A DNA stretch of 64,000 nucleotides from Cytophagales bacterium (GTDB lineage: Bacteria; Bacteroidota; Bacteroidia; Cytophagales; Cyclobacteriaceae): positions 1-64,000 of the forward strand of contig JADBYQ010000094.1 of the NCBI GenBank assembly GCA_020402945.1. Direction: 5' to 3'. The notes under the pieces are model-generated. The model was given only the letters and a program-made list of their open reading frames with translations, ran no database searches and was not told where the DNA came from. Both the position numbers and the translations under genes were made by a program. Position 1 is the first letter of the stretch. Each line of letters begins with the position of its first letter. Positions 52,314 to 62,517 of the stretch are shown one piece after another.

Positions 52314-53311
52314 TGTTGTTTAAGACAAGAGAATTCAAGGTTGGCCTGTTTGTAGCTATGGCCATTGTAATGCTGTATTTTGGATTTAATTATCTGAAAG
52401 GCATAGATTTTTTTACGAGTGTAAAAAGGTACTATGTGGTCTACGACAACATCAACCAATTAGCCATCTCTAATCCCGTTTTGGTTAATGGCTATCCTGT
52501 GGGCCGCGTGAGCCGTATTGGAATTCTGCAAAATAAAAACAATCGCGTGTTGGTAGAATTGGAAATTGATGCCACGATTGTTTTGAATGATGGAACTAAG
52601 GCAATTCTTACCAGTGAGTTATTGGGGGGTAAATCTGTCTTACTCACATTTGGCCAGTCTTCTAAGGAATTAAAGAATGGAGATACGCTACGCGCTGAAG
52701 TTGCAAAGGGGATGTTTGATGTGTTTTCAGAAACGGCTTCGCCCGTAGCAACAGATTTGCAAACCACACTTCGGAAATTCAATACTATTATTGACAACCT
52801 GACAAAAAATTCTCAGCAATTGGAAGTTATCTTTTCAAAGCTTGAAAAGACCCCGGATTTGCTTAATACAACGCTCATCACTGCCAATGGCAGAATTGAA
52901 GTTGTGTCTGGAACCCTTAAATCCGTTGGTGAAAATTTTAATACCACGCTGAATGAATTAAAGCCAACTCTCCAGAATTTCAAAACCCTTTCGGATTCAC
53001 TTAAGATGCTGAAGCTGAATCACACGTTGAGCAAAACACAGCAGGCCATTTCAAACCTGAATGTGACCTTGGGCAAGTTGAACAAAGGTGACAACACAAT
53101 GAGTAAGCTATTGACCGAGGATACACTTTATGTTAACCTGAACAGACTAATCAAGAGTTTGGATAGTTTGGCGAATCATTTAAATGATAATCCGAAGCAC
53201 TTTCTTTCTCCGTTGGGGAAAAGCAAAAAGAAAATTGACCGCGATAGACGCAGAGCCGAAGAAGAGAAGAAGAAAAAGGCTGGGTCAATCACACCTGTAA
53301 CGAAGCCATAA
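52313..53311 (+). CDS. MlaD/MCE family protein
   Basis: FKVGLFVAMAIVMLYFGFNYLKGIDFF; NPVLVNGYPVGRVSRIGI; ALLTSELLGGKSVLLT-like MCE domain. Confidence 0.9.
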   Translation: MLFKTREFKVGLFVAMAIVMLYFGFNYLKGIDFFTSVKRYYVVYDNINQLAISNPVLVNGYPVGRVSRIGILQNKNNRVLVELEIDATIVLNDGTKAILTSELLGGKSVLLTFGQSSKELKNGDTLRAEVAKGMFDVFSETASPVATDLQTTLRKFNTIIDNLTKNSQQLEVIFSKLEKTPDLLNTTLITANGRIEVVSGTLKSVGENFNTTLNELKPTLQNFKTLSDSLKMLKLNHTLSKTQQAISNLNVTLGKLNKGDNTMSKLLTEDTLYVNLNRLIKSLDSLANHLNDNPKHFLSPLGKSKKKIDRDRRRAEEEKKKKAGSITPVTKP

Positions 53312-53324
53312 GCTTTACGACCGA

Positions 53325-54950
53325 ATGGATTTAGAATTTAACAAGAATGAAGATCAACTGAAACAACTTTGTTTTCAGTTGAAGTCGAAGGCGCAAAAAA
53401 CAATGTTGGGTGGTGGTGAGAAAAAGATTGAAGACCAGCACCAGAAAGGAAAGTTAACGGCCCGCGAGCGAATTGACTATCTCATCGATAAAAATTCACC
53501 CTTTTTAGAGATTGGTCTTTTTGTAGGAGACGGCATGTACAAAGAGCAAGGCGGTTGCCCTTCTGGTGGAGTGGTAACGGGCATTGGTTATGTAAAAAGC
53601 AGACAGTGTGTAATTGTCGCCAACGATGCAACCGTAAAAGCAGGCGCCTGGTTTCCGATTACCGCCAAGAAAAATCTTCGCGCACAAGAAATTGCGATGG
53701 AGAATCACTTGCCAATTATTTATCTTGTTGATAGCGCTGGCGTTTTTCTCCCTATGCAAGATGAGATTTTTCCAGACAAAGAGCATTTCGGTCGTCAGTT
53801 TAGAAACAATGCGAAGATGTCCTCCATGGGCATCATACAAATTGCTGCCATCATGGGTAGCTGTGTGGCTGGTGGCGCTTATCTGCCTATTATGTCAGAC
53901 GAGGCAATGATTGTGGATAAAACCGGGTCAATTTTTTTGGCTGGATCCTATTTGGTTAAAGCAGCTATAGGCGAAGATATTGACAATGAAACATTAGGAG
54001 GTGCCACTACTCATTGCGAAATTTCCGGTGTAACAGACAATAAATTTCCGTCTGATCAGGCTTGCTTAGATCATATTCGTGGGCTGTTCGATAAAATAGG
54101 AGCCAAAGAGAAAGCTGGATTTGACAGAGTCGAAAAAAAATCACCAAAGTTAAAACCGGAAGAAATCTTTGGGCTAATACCCAGCGACCGCACAAAGCCC
54201 TATGATATGGGTGAGATCATCAAGAGGTTGGTTGATGATTCGGAGTTTGATGAATACAAAGCACTGTATGGAAAGACCATCCTGTGCGGCTTTGCGCGAA
54301 TTGAAGGATGGGCGGTGGGTATCGTTGCCAATCAACGCAAGACGGTAAAAAATAAAAAAGGTGAAATGCAGATGGGTGGCGTCATCTACTCAGATTCTGC
54401 AGACAAGGCGGCACGGTTCATTATGAATTGCAACCAGCGAAAAATACCACTTCTATTTTTGCAAGACGTTAGTGGGTTTATGGTCGGCAGCAAGGCTGAG
54501 CATGGCGGCATTATTAAAGATGGCGCAAAGATGGTGAATGCGATGGCCAACTCTACGGTGCCCAAGTTTACCATTATCATTGGTAATTCGTATGGAGCCG
54601 GCAATTATGCGATGTGTGGTAAAGCCTACGATCCCCGCCTTATCTATGCTTGGCCGACAGCTCAAATCGCAGTTATGAGTGGCGCTTCTGCAGCAAAGAC
54701 ATTGTTGCAGATTCGGGTGAGTACGTTGAAGGCACAAGGAAAAACTATCTCAAAAGTAGAAGAAGATTTGTTGTTGAAGGAGATTACGGATAAGTACAAC
54801 GAGCAGTTGAGTCCGTATTATGCTGCTTCGCGATTGTGGGTAGACGGTGTAATTGATCCCATGGAAACACGAAAAGTCATTTCAATGGGAATTGAAGCAG
54901 CGAATCACGCACGGATTGAAAAATTTAACGTGGGAGTTATTCAAACATAG
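53325..54950 (+). CDS. Acyl-CoA carboxylase subunit beta (methylcrotonoyl-CoA carboxylase-like)
   Basis: GGEKKIEDQHQKGKLTARERIDYLID; ATVKAGAWFPITAKKNLRAQEIA; QDVSGFMVGSKAEHGGIIKDGAKMV. Confidence 0.9.
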   Translation: MDLEFNKNEDQLKQLCFQLKSKAQKTMLGGGEKKIEDQHQKGKLTARERIDYLIDKNSPFLEIGLFVGDGMYKEQGGCPSGGVVTGIGYVKSRQCVIVANDATVKAGAWFPITAKKNLRAQEIAMENHLPIIYLVDSAGVFLPMQDEIFPDKEHFGRQFRNNAKMSSMGIIQIAAIMGSCVAGGAYLPIMSDEAMIVDKTGSIFLAGSYLVKAAIGEDIDNETLGGATTHCEISGVTDNKFPSDQACLDHIRGLFDKIGAKEKAGFDRVEKKSPKLKPEEIFGLIPSDRTKPYDMGEIIKRLVDDSEFDEYKALYGKTILCGFARIEGWAVGIVANQRKTVKNKKGEMQMGGVIYSDSADKAARFIMNCNQRKIPLLFLQDVSGFMVGSKAEHGGIIKDGAKMVNAMANSTVPKFTIIIGNSYGAGNYAMCGKAYDPRLIYAWPTAQIAVMSGASAAKTLLQIRVSTLKAQGKTISKVEEDLLLKEITDKYNEQLSPYYAASRLWVDGVIDPMETRKVISMGIEAANHARIEKFNVGVIQT

Positions 54951-55018
54951 ATGATGAGCTGATTCGTTTATTCGGCAATTAGGAAATTAACGAATCATCG
55001 AATTGACAAATTATGTAA

Positions 55019-55870
55019 ATGCAAGAGAGCGAATTAAAGGCTTTGGTTTCGTTGTTGGACGATGAGGATAAACAAGTCAGTTCTCACGTAGAAGAGAAAA
55101 TTCTTTCGATTGGAAAGGAGGCTATTCCCTTTTTAGAACATGAGTGGGAAAGCAATCTGAACCCTGCCGTTCAAGCCCGCATCGAAGAACTGATACACAT
55201 CCTTCAATACGAGTTACTCAAAGAAAGACTGAAGAACTGGTATGCCGGTGAAGAGCACGATTTATTGACGGGTATGTGGATTTTGGCCACCTACCAATAT
55301 CCGGAAATCGAACTAGAAAAACTGCGACAGGATTTAGAACAAATCTATTATGAGACATGGCTTGAGTTTCGTCCGGATTTGTATCCCTACGATCAAGTAA
55401 AGGTGATCAACAGTGTCTTATTCAATAAATTAAAATTCGGAGCGAACACTAAAAATTTTCATTCTCCAGGCAACTCGATGATTAATGTGGTGCTGGAGTC
55501 TCATAAAGGAAACCCAATTACCCTTTGTGTGATCTATATGCTGGTAGCGCAAAAGTTAAAACTGCCTGTCAGTGGCGTGAACCTGCCTAATTTGTTCATC
55601 CTCACTTACAAAGATGACAATCACCAATTCTATATTAATGCATTCAATCGGGGACTGATTTTTTCAAAGCAAGACATCGAGAACTACATCAACGAGTTAC
55701 ATTTGGTTCCCCAGACGTCATTCTACGAACCTTGTAATAGCATCGATATCGTGAGAAGGGTTCTTCGCAATCTGGTAATGTCGTTTGAGAAAATGGGCGA
55801 ACATGCAAAAGCGGAAGAAGTGAAGCTGCTTCTGATCGAAATTTCTGATGGTGGTGACTTAGGCGTCTAA
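55019..55870 (+). CDS. SirB1-like transglutaminase-core family protein
   Basis: LFNKLKFGANTKNFHSPGNSMINVVLESHKGNPITLCVIYMLVAQKLKLPVSGVNLPNLFIL. Confidence 0.8.
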   Translation: MQESELKALVSLLDDEDKQVSSHVEEKILSIGKEAIPFLEHEWESNLNPAVQARIEELIHILQYELLKERLKNWYAGEEHDLLTGMWILATYQYPEIELEKLRQDLEQIYYETWLEFRPDLYPYDQVKVINSVLFNKLKFGANTKNFHSPGNSMINVVLESHKGNPITLCVIYMLVAQKLKLPVSGVNLPNLFILTYKDDNHQFYINAFNRGLIFSKQDIENYINELHLVPQTSFYEPCNSIDIVRRVLRNLVMSFEKMGEHAKAEEVKLLLIEISDGGDLGV

Positions 55871-55883
55871 TTAGAAGTCAACT

Positions 55884-56489
55884 TTATCTTCTGATTGTGC
55901 AGCCAATGACTCGATTGTTTTCAATTTCAATTTTCTGGCCGGTCAGCACCTTATCAATGGCGTTTTTTAAATAATTTTCTTTGGTGTCTTCTGCTACCTG
56001 TGGATTGTCATCAATCGCACCGCTGTAAATTACCTTGAACTGATTGCCTTCTGGCTTTAACAAATAAACTTCTGGTGATTTGCGCGCTCCAAACAAGTCC
56101 ATCGCGACCTGCTCTTTGTCTTCCAGGTAAGGCACACGCAGTTCGGTATAATGGATTGCCATTTTTTCGGGGGTTTCTTGTGGATCGTTGGCGGAATTGA
56201 TCAGGAGGAATTGGACTTTTCCGCTATACGATTCAATAAGGGTCTTTACTCGCGTTTTGTAATAGCTGTCGAAAGGACATTCGTTGGTAGTGAACAAAAC
56301 CACAATCGCTTTTAGATTTTTAAATTCGCTCAGCGCAACGGGTGTTTTTTTATTCACATCGTTAAGCGTAAAATCGGGTACGTTCAACTGCGCGCTGGCA
56401 GCAGCGGGAAGTAATAGTAAAAGGCAAAACAGGCTTTTCATGCTAATGGGGGTTGGTATAGACCACGACAAATTCAGGCTCGATTTCAT
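55884..56489 (-). CDS. Thioredoxin-fold redoxin (AhpC/TSA-like), secreted
   Basis: VPDFTLNDVNKKTPVALSEFKNLKAIVVLFTTNECPFDSYY. Confidence 0.75.
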   Translation of the reverse strand: MKSSLNLSWSIPTPISMKSLFCLLLLLPAAASAQLNVPDFTLNDVNKKTPVALSEFKNLKAIVVLFTTNECPFDSYYKTRVKTLIESYSGKVQFLLINSANDPQETPEKMAIHYTELRVPYLEDKEQVAMDLFGARKSPEVYLLKPEGNQFKVIYSGAIDDNPQVAEDTKENYLKNAIDKVLTGQKIEIENNRVIGCTIRR

Positions 56490-57069
56490 AACACAAAGCT
56501 ACATTTAGTTTTACTTCCTGCATATTAATCATTCCTTTCAAATCGCCCTTCTCCTCAAGAATAAACGGCTCGACCAGAAGTTGACTTGCAAAATGGAGGC
56601 CCCGTTTTCCATACACTTTGTATAAGGCTTCTTTGGCACACCAGTAGACGCAGTGTTTTCGAATATCAGATCCCGCATTGTCCAACTCCTCCAATGAAAG
56701 TACGCGTGGAGCAATTCGTAAAAGTTTCTCGGTGGGTTGTTCAATATCAATGCCTACAGATTTATACCTATCCAGCTGTACTGCCACATAGGGATAGGCA
56801 TGTGAAAGCGATATGTGATGGGTTAGTTCCCGAAGGAATGGTTTCCCAAATTCATCTTTATGAATGCCAGAATAGGGAAGATCGTTTTGCTCCAAAAGTG
56901 TACGAACTAATACGCGGCTAGCCAACCACTCCAGTCTTTTTGTTAAGTGGATGATTCCCTCAGGAGCTTCTTCGAAAGCAGTAAAAGCGAGTTCTTCTGC
57001 CGATTCTTCCACCTTCCAGATACCCCATGCGCTTTCTGTTCCTGTGTTTTTTAGCTTGTAAAGAGGCAT
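56443..57069 (-). CDS. 4'-phosphopantetheinyl transferase superfamily protein
   Basis: HISLSHAYPYVAVQL...VGIDIEQP...WCAKEALYKVYGKRGLHF. Confidence 0.9.
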   Translation of the reverse strand: MPLYKLKNTGTESAWGIWKVEESAEELAFTAFEEAPEGIIHLTKRLEWLASRVLVRTLLEQNDLPYSGIHKDEFGKPFLRELTHHISLSHAYPYVAVQLDRYKSVGIDIEQPTEKLLRIAPRVLSLEELDNAGSDIRKHCVYWCAKEALYKVYGKRGLHFASQLLVEPFILEEKGDLKGMINMQEVKLNVALCYEIEPEFVVVYTNPH

Positions 57070-57163
57070 TGGATGAAGTTACGTTGAGGATACAATTTTG
57101 GCAAAAATATCGCAATAGACTAATCTTGCATTTCATTTGTGCCCATGGCACTTGAATACAAGA

Positions 57164-58090
57164 ATGACAACTCCCATCGTTTCAAAAGTAAATACGCTTA
57201 CAGGACACCGAGATTGTGTTTATACGCTCCAGCCAAGTACCGAGCCACACCTTTTTTTTTCTGGTGCGGGAGACGGTATGGTTGTGTCGTGGAATGCTGA
57301 AAGCCTGGCGGAGGGTGAGCTGATTGCGAAACTTCCGAACTCAGTGTATTCACTTCTTCATCTTCAGGATAGGGATTTACTTGTGGCGGGGCAAAATTAT
57401 GAAGGGATCCATTTGTTGGATTGGCGAAAAAAAAAGGAGTTGGCCTCTTTGAAAGTCACTTCTTCTTTTATTTTTGATATGCAGGTATTTGGAAATGATT
57501 TATGGATTGCAACTGGCGAGGGATCTGTCATAATTGTCGATTTGGAAAAATGGGTTATTAAGAAGAAAATCTTGGCCGCTGAAAAAAGTGCACGGACCAT
57601 TGCGATAAACCCAGCGCGTGGTGAATGCGCCATTGGCTATAGTGACTTTTTTATTCGTGTATTTGCACTTGATGATTTTCGATTGATTAAAGAATGGCAG
57701 GCTCACTCCAATTCTATCTTCACCATGCAGTATTTGCCAAACAGTCATTTTCTGATGAGTGGCTCGCGTGATGCAAAGCTCAAAGTCTGGGACACAAATA
57801 GTGACTATAAACAGGTGGAGGAAATAGCAGCTCACTTGTACGCGATTAATCATATTGTTTTTAGCCTGGATGGCAACTATTTCGCAACTGCTAGCATGGA
57901 CAAATCAACAAAAGTGTGGGATACTGCCCAACTTAAATTGCTAAAAGTGATTGATAGAGCTCGTCATACAGGCCATGGCACTTCTGTCAATAAGCTTTTG
58001 TGGATGCCTTTCCGTAACTACCTGGTAAGTGCCAGCGATGATCGGAGCATATCAATTTGGGATATTGAATTTGGTGGAGTTAATGGATAG
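57164..58090 (+). CDS. WD40 repeat protein
   Basis: Repeated GH/WD units: LTGHRDCVYTLQPS, HLMSGSRDAKLKVWDT, FATASMDKSTKVWDT, LVSASDDRSISIWD. Confidence 0.9.
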   Translation: MTTPIVSKVNTLTGHRDCVYTLQPSTEPHLFFSGAGDGMVVSWNAESLAEGELIAKLPNSVYSLLHLQDRDLLVAGQNYEGIHLLDWRKKKELASLKVTSSFIFDMQVFGNDLWIATGEGSVIIVDLEKWVIKKKILAAEKSARTIAINPARGECAIGYSDFFIRVFALDDFRLIKEWQAHSNSIFTMQYLPNSHFLMSGSRDAKLKVWDTNSDYKQVEEIAAHLYAINHIVFSLDGNYFATASMDKSTKVWDTAQLKLLKVIDRARHTGHGTSVNKLLWMPFRNYLVSASDDRSISIWDIEFGGVNG

Positions 58091-59207
58091 AAAATCGGCA
58101 GCAATGAGACATCTATTTTTTGTGACATGTTTGTCTGTCGTGATTTTCGGAAAAGCATTTTCCCAGGACACCACTCGGCTGTCACTGTTATTTGTGGGCG
58201 ATATCATGCAGCACGATTCACAAATTCAGTCAGCCTTTAATCCGACCACTAAAAAGTATGACTATGACTCCTGTTTTCGATTTGTTAAGCCCTATTTCGA
58301 ATCGGTCGATATCGCCATTGGCAATCTGGAATTAACTCTGGCTGGAGCTCCCTATAAAGGATATCCTCAATTCAGTGCTCCAGATGAATTGGCAATGGCT
58401 CTAAAAGACGCGGGAATGGATATACTCGTGACTGCGAACAATCACAGCTTAGATCGGGGTAGAAGAGGGCTCGAACGAACCATCACACAACTCGACAGTC
58501 TGCATTTTTTACATACTGGTACTTTTCGTGATACGGTGGAAAGAATGAACGAGTACCCTCTTTTAATTTCAAAAAATGGTTTTACGATTGCGCTTCTCAA
58601 CTACACATATGGAACCAATGGACTTCGAGTGACCAAGCCAAATGTAGTGAACCTTTTAGATACAGCACTGATTCGAAAAGATTTGCTAAAAGCTAAGTCG
58701 ATGCATCCTGATTTCATTATTGTTTTTACACACTGGGGCTTGGAGTACCAGCAACAACCTTCGGCTGATCAGAGGAGGATTGGAGAGTTTTGTTTTCGCT
58801 TTGGAGCAGATGCTGTCATTGGCTCACATCCACATGTGCTGCAGCCAATGGAGTGGCGCAAAGCAGAAAATCAGTTAGTTGTTTATTCACTAGGAAATTT
58901 CGTCTCCGGGCAGCGCGATAGATATAAAAACGGAGGAGGAATGGTGCGACTTGATTTGGTAAAGATAAAGACACCTGAGACTTCAATAAGCAGAATCGAT
59001 TCTGCAGGTTACCTACTCCAGTGGGTGTATAAAAAACCAACTGGACAAAGAAAATTTTATGTACTACCTGTACCTTCTTTTGAGCACGATCCAACGGGGT
59101 TTATCACCGATCCAACCTCATTACTTCAGTTTAAGACTTTTATCGATGACTCCAGGAAATTCTTGAACAACTTCAACGTTAACTTTCTCGAACGCGGTAA
59201 GGAATAG
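58083..59207 (+). CDS. CapA family protein (poly-gamma-glutamate biosynthesis-like)
   Basis: LLFVGDIMQHDSQ; AIGNLELTLAG; VTANNHSLDRGRRGLERT; FTHWGLEYQ; GADAVIGSHPHVLQPME. Confidence 0.9.
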   Translation: MDRKSAAMRHLFFVTCLSVVIFGKAFSQDTTRLSLLFVGDIMQHDSQIQSAFNPTTKKYDYDSCFRFVKPYFESVDIAIGNLELTLAGAPYKGYPQFSAPDELAMALKDAGMDILVTANNHSLDRGRRGLERTITQLDSLHFLHTGTFRDTVERMNEYPLLISKNGFTIALLNYTYGTNGLRVTKPNVVNLLDTALIRKDLLKAKSMHPDFIIVFTHWGLEYQQQPSADQRRIGEFCFRFGADAVIGSHPHVLQPMEWRKAENQLVVYSLGNFVSGQRDRYKNGGGMVRLDLVKIKTPETSISRIDSAGYLLQWVYKKPTGQRKFYVLPVPSFEHDPTGFITDPTSLLQFKTFIDDSRKFLNNFNVNFLERGKE

Positions 59208-59330
59208 ACAAACCAAAAGTAAACTGCTGACTGTAAGCATATTCAGAACAATTTACTATATTTGTCTGTCGATTTTTTCATTTTTTAAGCTTCTTTTATT
59301 TTTTAAACTGGTTAACTAAAAAATCACACT

Positions 59331-60044
59331 ATGAGAATCACCCCATTGGAAATTCGCCAAAAAGCTTTCGAAAGAGTATTGCGTGGCTATGACAAAGACG
59401 AAGTAAATGCGTACCTGCAATCACTTTCTCAGGAATGGGAACGCATGCAGGACGATATCAAAGAAATCCGGATCAAATACGAAGCGACCGAACGCGAAGT
59501 CTCAAAATTGCGCGAAGTAGAAAGCTCTCTTTACAAAACGTTAAAGACGGCTGAGGACACCGGAGCAAATGTAATTGATCAAGCGAATAAGACGGCAGAA
59601 CTAATTTTGCGTGAAGCGCAGATGAAGGCTGACGCGATGGTTAACGAGTCCAGATCAAAAGCGAAGAATGCGATGGAAGAAGCTGAGTATCTTTCTAAGC
59701 AACTTTTGGCAGAGATGGAGGAACGGTTGAAGGCCCTTGGTCAGCATTACAAAACGCTGGAGTTGCATAAAGACAATTTATTATCGGATATGAAACGTCT
59801 TGCGGCTGAGACGATTGACAGAGTAGAACGTGCAAAAACAGCTGCTCGTGATTTCGATCCCGATCAACACTTGGCACTAGCAAAACGAGAGTCCAAAAGA
59901 ACACTTTTCCCCAATGCAGAAGTCGAGCGTGAAATAAAGAACGCCATGGCATTGCCATCCCAAGAAGCCGTGAAAGAGGTGCCTCAACCTGTTTTCTCTA
60001 CAGAATTTAAGGCGCAGAAATCATTCTTTGACGATATTCAATGA
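59331..60044 (+). CDS. DivIVA domain-containing protein
   Basis: ITPLEIRQKAFERVLRGYDKDEVNAYLQSLSQEWERM + long coiled coil. Confidence 0.88.
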   Translation: MRITPLEIRQKAFERVLRGYDKDEVNAYLQSLSQEWERMQDDIKEIRIKYEATEREVSKLREVESSLYKTLKTAEDTGANVIDQANKTAELILREAQMKADAMVNESRSKAKNAMEEAEYLSKQLLAEMEERLKALGQHYKTLELHKDNLLSDMKRLAAETIDRVERAKTAARDFDPDQHLALAKRESKRTLFPNAEVEREIKNAMALPSQEAVKEVPQPVFSTEFKAQKSFFDDIQ

Positions 60045-60400
60045 CGGGTAAAGTAGTGCTGGAGGGTCTTGAGTTCCACGCCTACCATGGGGTCTATCCG
60101 CACGAGCGATCATCTGGAAACAAGTTTGAAGTAGACGTGGTAATCGACACGGAGTTTTCAGATTCTGCTTTTCGCGATGAACTGACTGGAACCATTAACT
60201 ACGAAGACGTCTATGCGATTGTGAAAGATGTGATGGAGCGACCTGCCAAGCTATTGGAAACGGTGGGCCATTTGATAGCTGAGCACTCACTTCGTTCTTT
60301 TCCTTCGGCAAAAGCTGTGGAAGTAAAAATCTCGAAATTCAATCCGCCCATCGGAGGCGTATGTAAAAAAGCGAGTGTGGTGGTCTCGAAACCTAGGTGA
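60041..60400 (+). CDS. folB: Dihydroneopterin aldolase
   Basis: LEGLEFHAYHGVYPHERSSGNKFEVDVVIDTEF; GTINYEDVYAIV. Confidence 0.93.
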   Translation: MTGKVVLEGLEFHAYHGVYPHERSSGNKFEVDVVIDTEFSDSAFRDELTGTINYEDVYAIVKDVMERPAKLLETVGHLIAEHSLRSFPSAKAVEVKISKFNPPIGGVCKKASVVVSKPR

Positions 60401-60492
60401 AGAAAATATTAGTTCCCAGACAAAAGCTGTTGTGAGTTTTTAAAAGGCGCAAGCCTTGACAAGCAACTTTTAGGTAGTAGAGTAGCAAGATG

Positions 60493-60795
60493 TTACTTTG
60501 CCTCAGCAAATATAAACCCTCTGGCATCTGCACCTTCATAGAAATCAACCTCTTTACCAATTAAGTACATCGTGTGTTTTTTCTCAACATACACCTGGAT
60601 ACCCTCCAGTTCATACGCCAAGTCGGTTGGTTTTTGTTTGTCAAAGCCAATAATAAGCGATACACCCCCACATCCGCCACCTTTTATTCCTAGTCGTAGG
60701 CCATAACTGGCAGGGATATTTTTGGACTGCATGATTTTCTTTACTTCTTCTGCAGCCCTTGCACTAATTCCAATTGGTTTTACGTTGTCAAACAT
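60493..60795 (-). CDS. HesB/IscA-like iron-sulfur assembly accessory protein
   Basis: ISARAAEEVKKIMQSKNIPASYGLRLGIKGGGCGGVSLIIGFD; C-terminal CxC absent (GADARGFIFAEAK). Confidence 0.85.
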   Translation of the reverse strand: MFDNVKPIGISARAAEEVKKIMQSKNIPASYGLRLGIKGGGCGGVSLIIGFDKQKPTDLAYELEGIQVYVEKKHTMYLIGKEVDFYEGADARGFIFAEAK

Positions 60796-60796
60796 C

Positions 60797-61102
60797 CTAT
60801 ACTCCTTTCAGTTTTCTCGGATTTTGGGCAGTATGAAAAACACGGGAAATTGTTATTTTTTCATTCGACACCTTATAGATTATCTTGTAAGAAAAAACCA
60901 CCAAGTAGCGGTATTCTGACTTCTTATGTTTCAATAAAATCTCTTCTTGTCCGGTACGCGGGTAATTTGCCAGAACAGCTGTTTTACTTAAAATTTTTTC
61001 TAAGACTATTGAGGCATAGTGGACGCCCCGTTCTGTTTTGATATACCTAACAGCCCGTTCTAATTGATCTAATGCACGTTCCGTCCAGATTATTTTAACC
61101 AT
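60797..61102 (-). CDS. RelE/ParE-family toxin
   Basis: VKIIWTERALDQLERAVRYIKTERGVHYAS...EYRYLVVFSYKIIYKVSNEKITISRVFHTAQNPRKL. Confidence 0.85.
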   Translation of the reverse strand: MVKIIWTERALDQLERAVRYIKTERGVHYASIVLEKILSKTAVLANYPRTGQEEILLKHKKSEYRYLVVFSYKIIYKVSNEKITISRVFHTAQNPRKLKGV

Positions 61103-61281
61103 TCTTTTGCACGGGCAACAACCTCTTCGTGTGCTACTACTTTTCCGAGCTTTTCTTGTTCTTCAGATTGATCGATATCGTCCAGCAGAGCTAGTTGTTC
61201 GTAGATATCGTCCAATCGTGTTTCACTATTCACGTTGTCTGCGATTTGATGTAAATATTCTTTTAATTTCTCGCTGCTCAT
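61090..61281 (-). CDS. Cognate antitoxin candidate
   Basis: 63 aa ORF overlapping toxin by 13 nt; ends VVAHEEVVARAKEWLK like many ParD-type antitoxins. Confidence 0.65.
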   Translation of the reverse strand: MSSEKLKEYLHQIADNVNSETRLDDIYEQLALLDDIDQSEEQEKLGKVVAHEEVVARAKEWLK

Positions 61282-61347
61282 AACGAAGCATTTTGTTGCT
61301 ATAAAATTAGCTAAATTTCGAACATATTAGACCATTAAATAATTCCC

Positions 61348-61869
61348 ATGAATGCCTTACTAGAATTTGGAAAGTTATTGATACCAGCCTCGATCGTACT
61401 ATATGCGGTTTATCTTATCGTACGCTCATTTATCCAGCGTGAAATCGAGCTTAAAAAACTAGACGTGCGTGGCCGCAGCATCGAAACGATTTTACCGGCC
61501 CGACTTCAAGCGTATGAACGAATGATCTTATTTCTGGAGCGTATTTCTCCCCAAAATTTGCTCATTCGGCTGAACAACCCCGGTTTCTCTGCCAGAGATT
61601 TTCAAAAAATTCTACTTGATGAGGTGCGTAATGAGTACAACCACAATGTTTCTCAGCAAGTGTATATGAGCGAAGAGGTATGGAGCCAGATAAAAAACGC
61701 AAAGGAAGATTTAATCATTATGATTAACGAATCTGCAACGGGAATGCCACCAGAGGCAACTAGCATTGATCTTGCAAAAAAGGTTTTTCAAATGACGATG
61801 GATAAAAAGGTGGATTTGATTAACCATGCACTATCTGAGTTAAAAAAGGAAATTCAGCAGATCTTCTAG
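61348..61869 (+). CDS. Conserved hypothetical protein with N-terminal TM and coiled coil (Bacteroidota type)
   Basis: 173 aa, PASIVLYAVYLIVRSF TM; no motif identified. Confidence 0.6.
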   Translation: MNALLEFGKLLIPASIVLYAVYLIVRSFIQREIELKKLDVRGRSIETILPARLQAYERMILFLERISPQNLLIRLNNPGFSARDFQKILLDEVRNEYNHNVSQQVYMSEEVWSQIKNAKEDLIIMINESATGMPPEATSIDLAKKVFQMTMDKKVDLINHALSELKKEIQQIF

Positions 61870-61871
61870 AT

Positions 61872-62516
61872 ATGGCAAAAGTTGCGTTACTGGCCGGCAC
61901 CACTGGGTTGATAGGTGGTCAACTATTGGAATTTATGTTGGCAGATGAGCACTATTCATCCGTGATTGCCATTAGCCGAAGACCGTTGGGTAAATCACAT
62001 CCTAAACTAACAAACATTGTTTGCGAACTTAGTGAACTTACTACTGCCCTAGCTCAAGTAAAGGCGAACGATGTCTTTTGCTGTTTGGGCACAACCATGC
62101 GCCTGGCAAAGACAAAAGAGGCATTTCGGGCAGTCGATTATGATGCGCCTTTAGCGTTGGCTCGAATAGCAAAACAAAACGGAGCAACGCAGTACCTGAT
62201 TGTTTCTGCTTTAGGCTCAAATAAAAACTCTTCCATATTTTATAATAAAGTAAAAGGTGAGGTTGAAGACGCGATTGATCAAATTGGCTTCAGAAGTTTT
62301 CATATCCTCCAGCCGTCTTTGCTAACAGGTCCGCGCAAAGAACAACGCGCTGGGGAGGGAGCCGCTCAGGTATTTTACAAAATTTTTGGTTTTCTCATTC
62401 CGAAGAAATTTGCAGCCATTGAATCGATCAAAGTAGCACGCGCGTTATTAGCTTTCGGAAAAGCTGAAAGCGTTGGTAGATTTATTCATTCGTCCGCTGA
62501 AATGCAGAATTATTAA
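61872..62516 (+). CDS. NAD(P)H-binding oxidoreductase (HTATIP2-like SDR)
   Basis: LLAGTTGLIGGQLLEFML; VFCCLGTTMRLAKTKEAFRAVDYD; LLTGPRKEQRAGE. Confidence 0.85.
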   Translation: MAKVALLAGTTGLIGGQLLEFMLADEHYSSVIAISRRPLGKSHPKLTNIVCELSELTTALAQVKANDVFCCLGTTMRLAKTKEAFRAVDYDAPLALARIAKQNGATQYLIVSALGSNKNSSIFYNKVKGEVEDAIDQIGFRSFHILQPSLLTGPRKEQRAGEGAAQVFYKIFGFLIPKKFAAIESIKVARALLAFGKAESVGRFIHSSAEMQNY

Positions 62517-62517
62517 T

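Noticed and set aside
54961-54996. GATTCGTT...AACGAATC inverted repeat between accC-type beta subunit and the SirB1-like gene
   Set aside because: Weak AT-rich arms with a 20-nt loop and no T-tract; expected by chance in short intergenic DNA.
60444-60457. AAGGC-GCAA-GCCTT mini-hairpin after folB
   Set aside because: Only 5 bp; could be part of a terminator but without a T-tract, so not reported as a feature.
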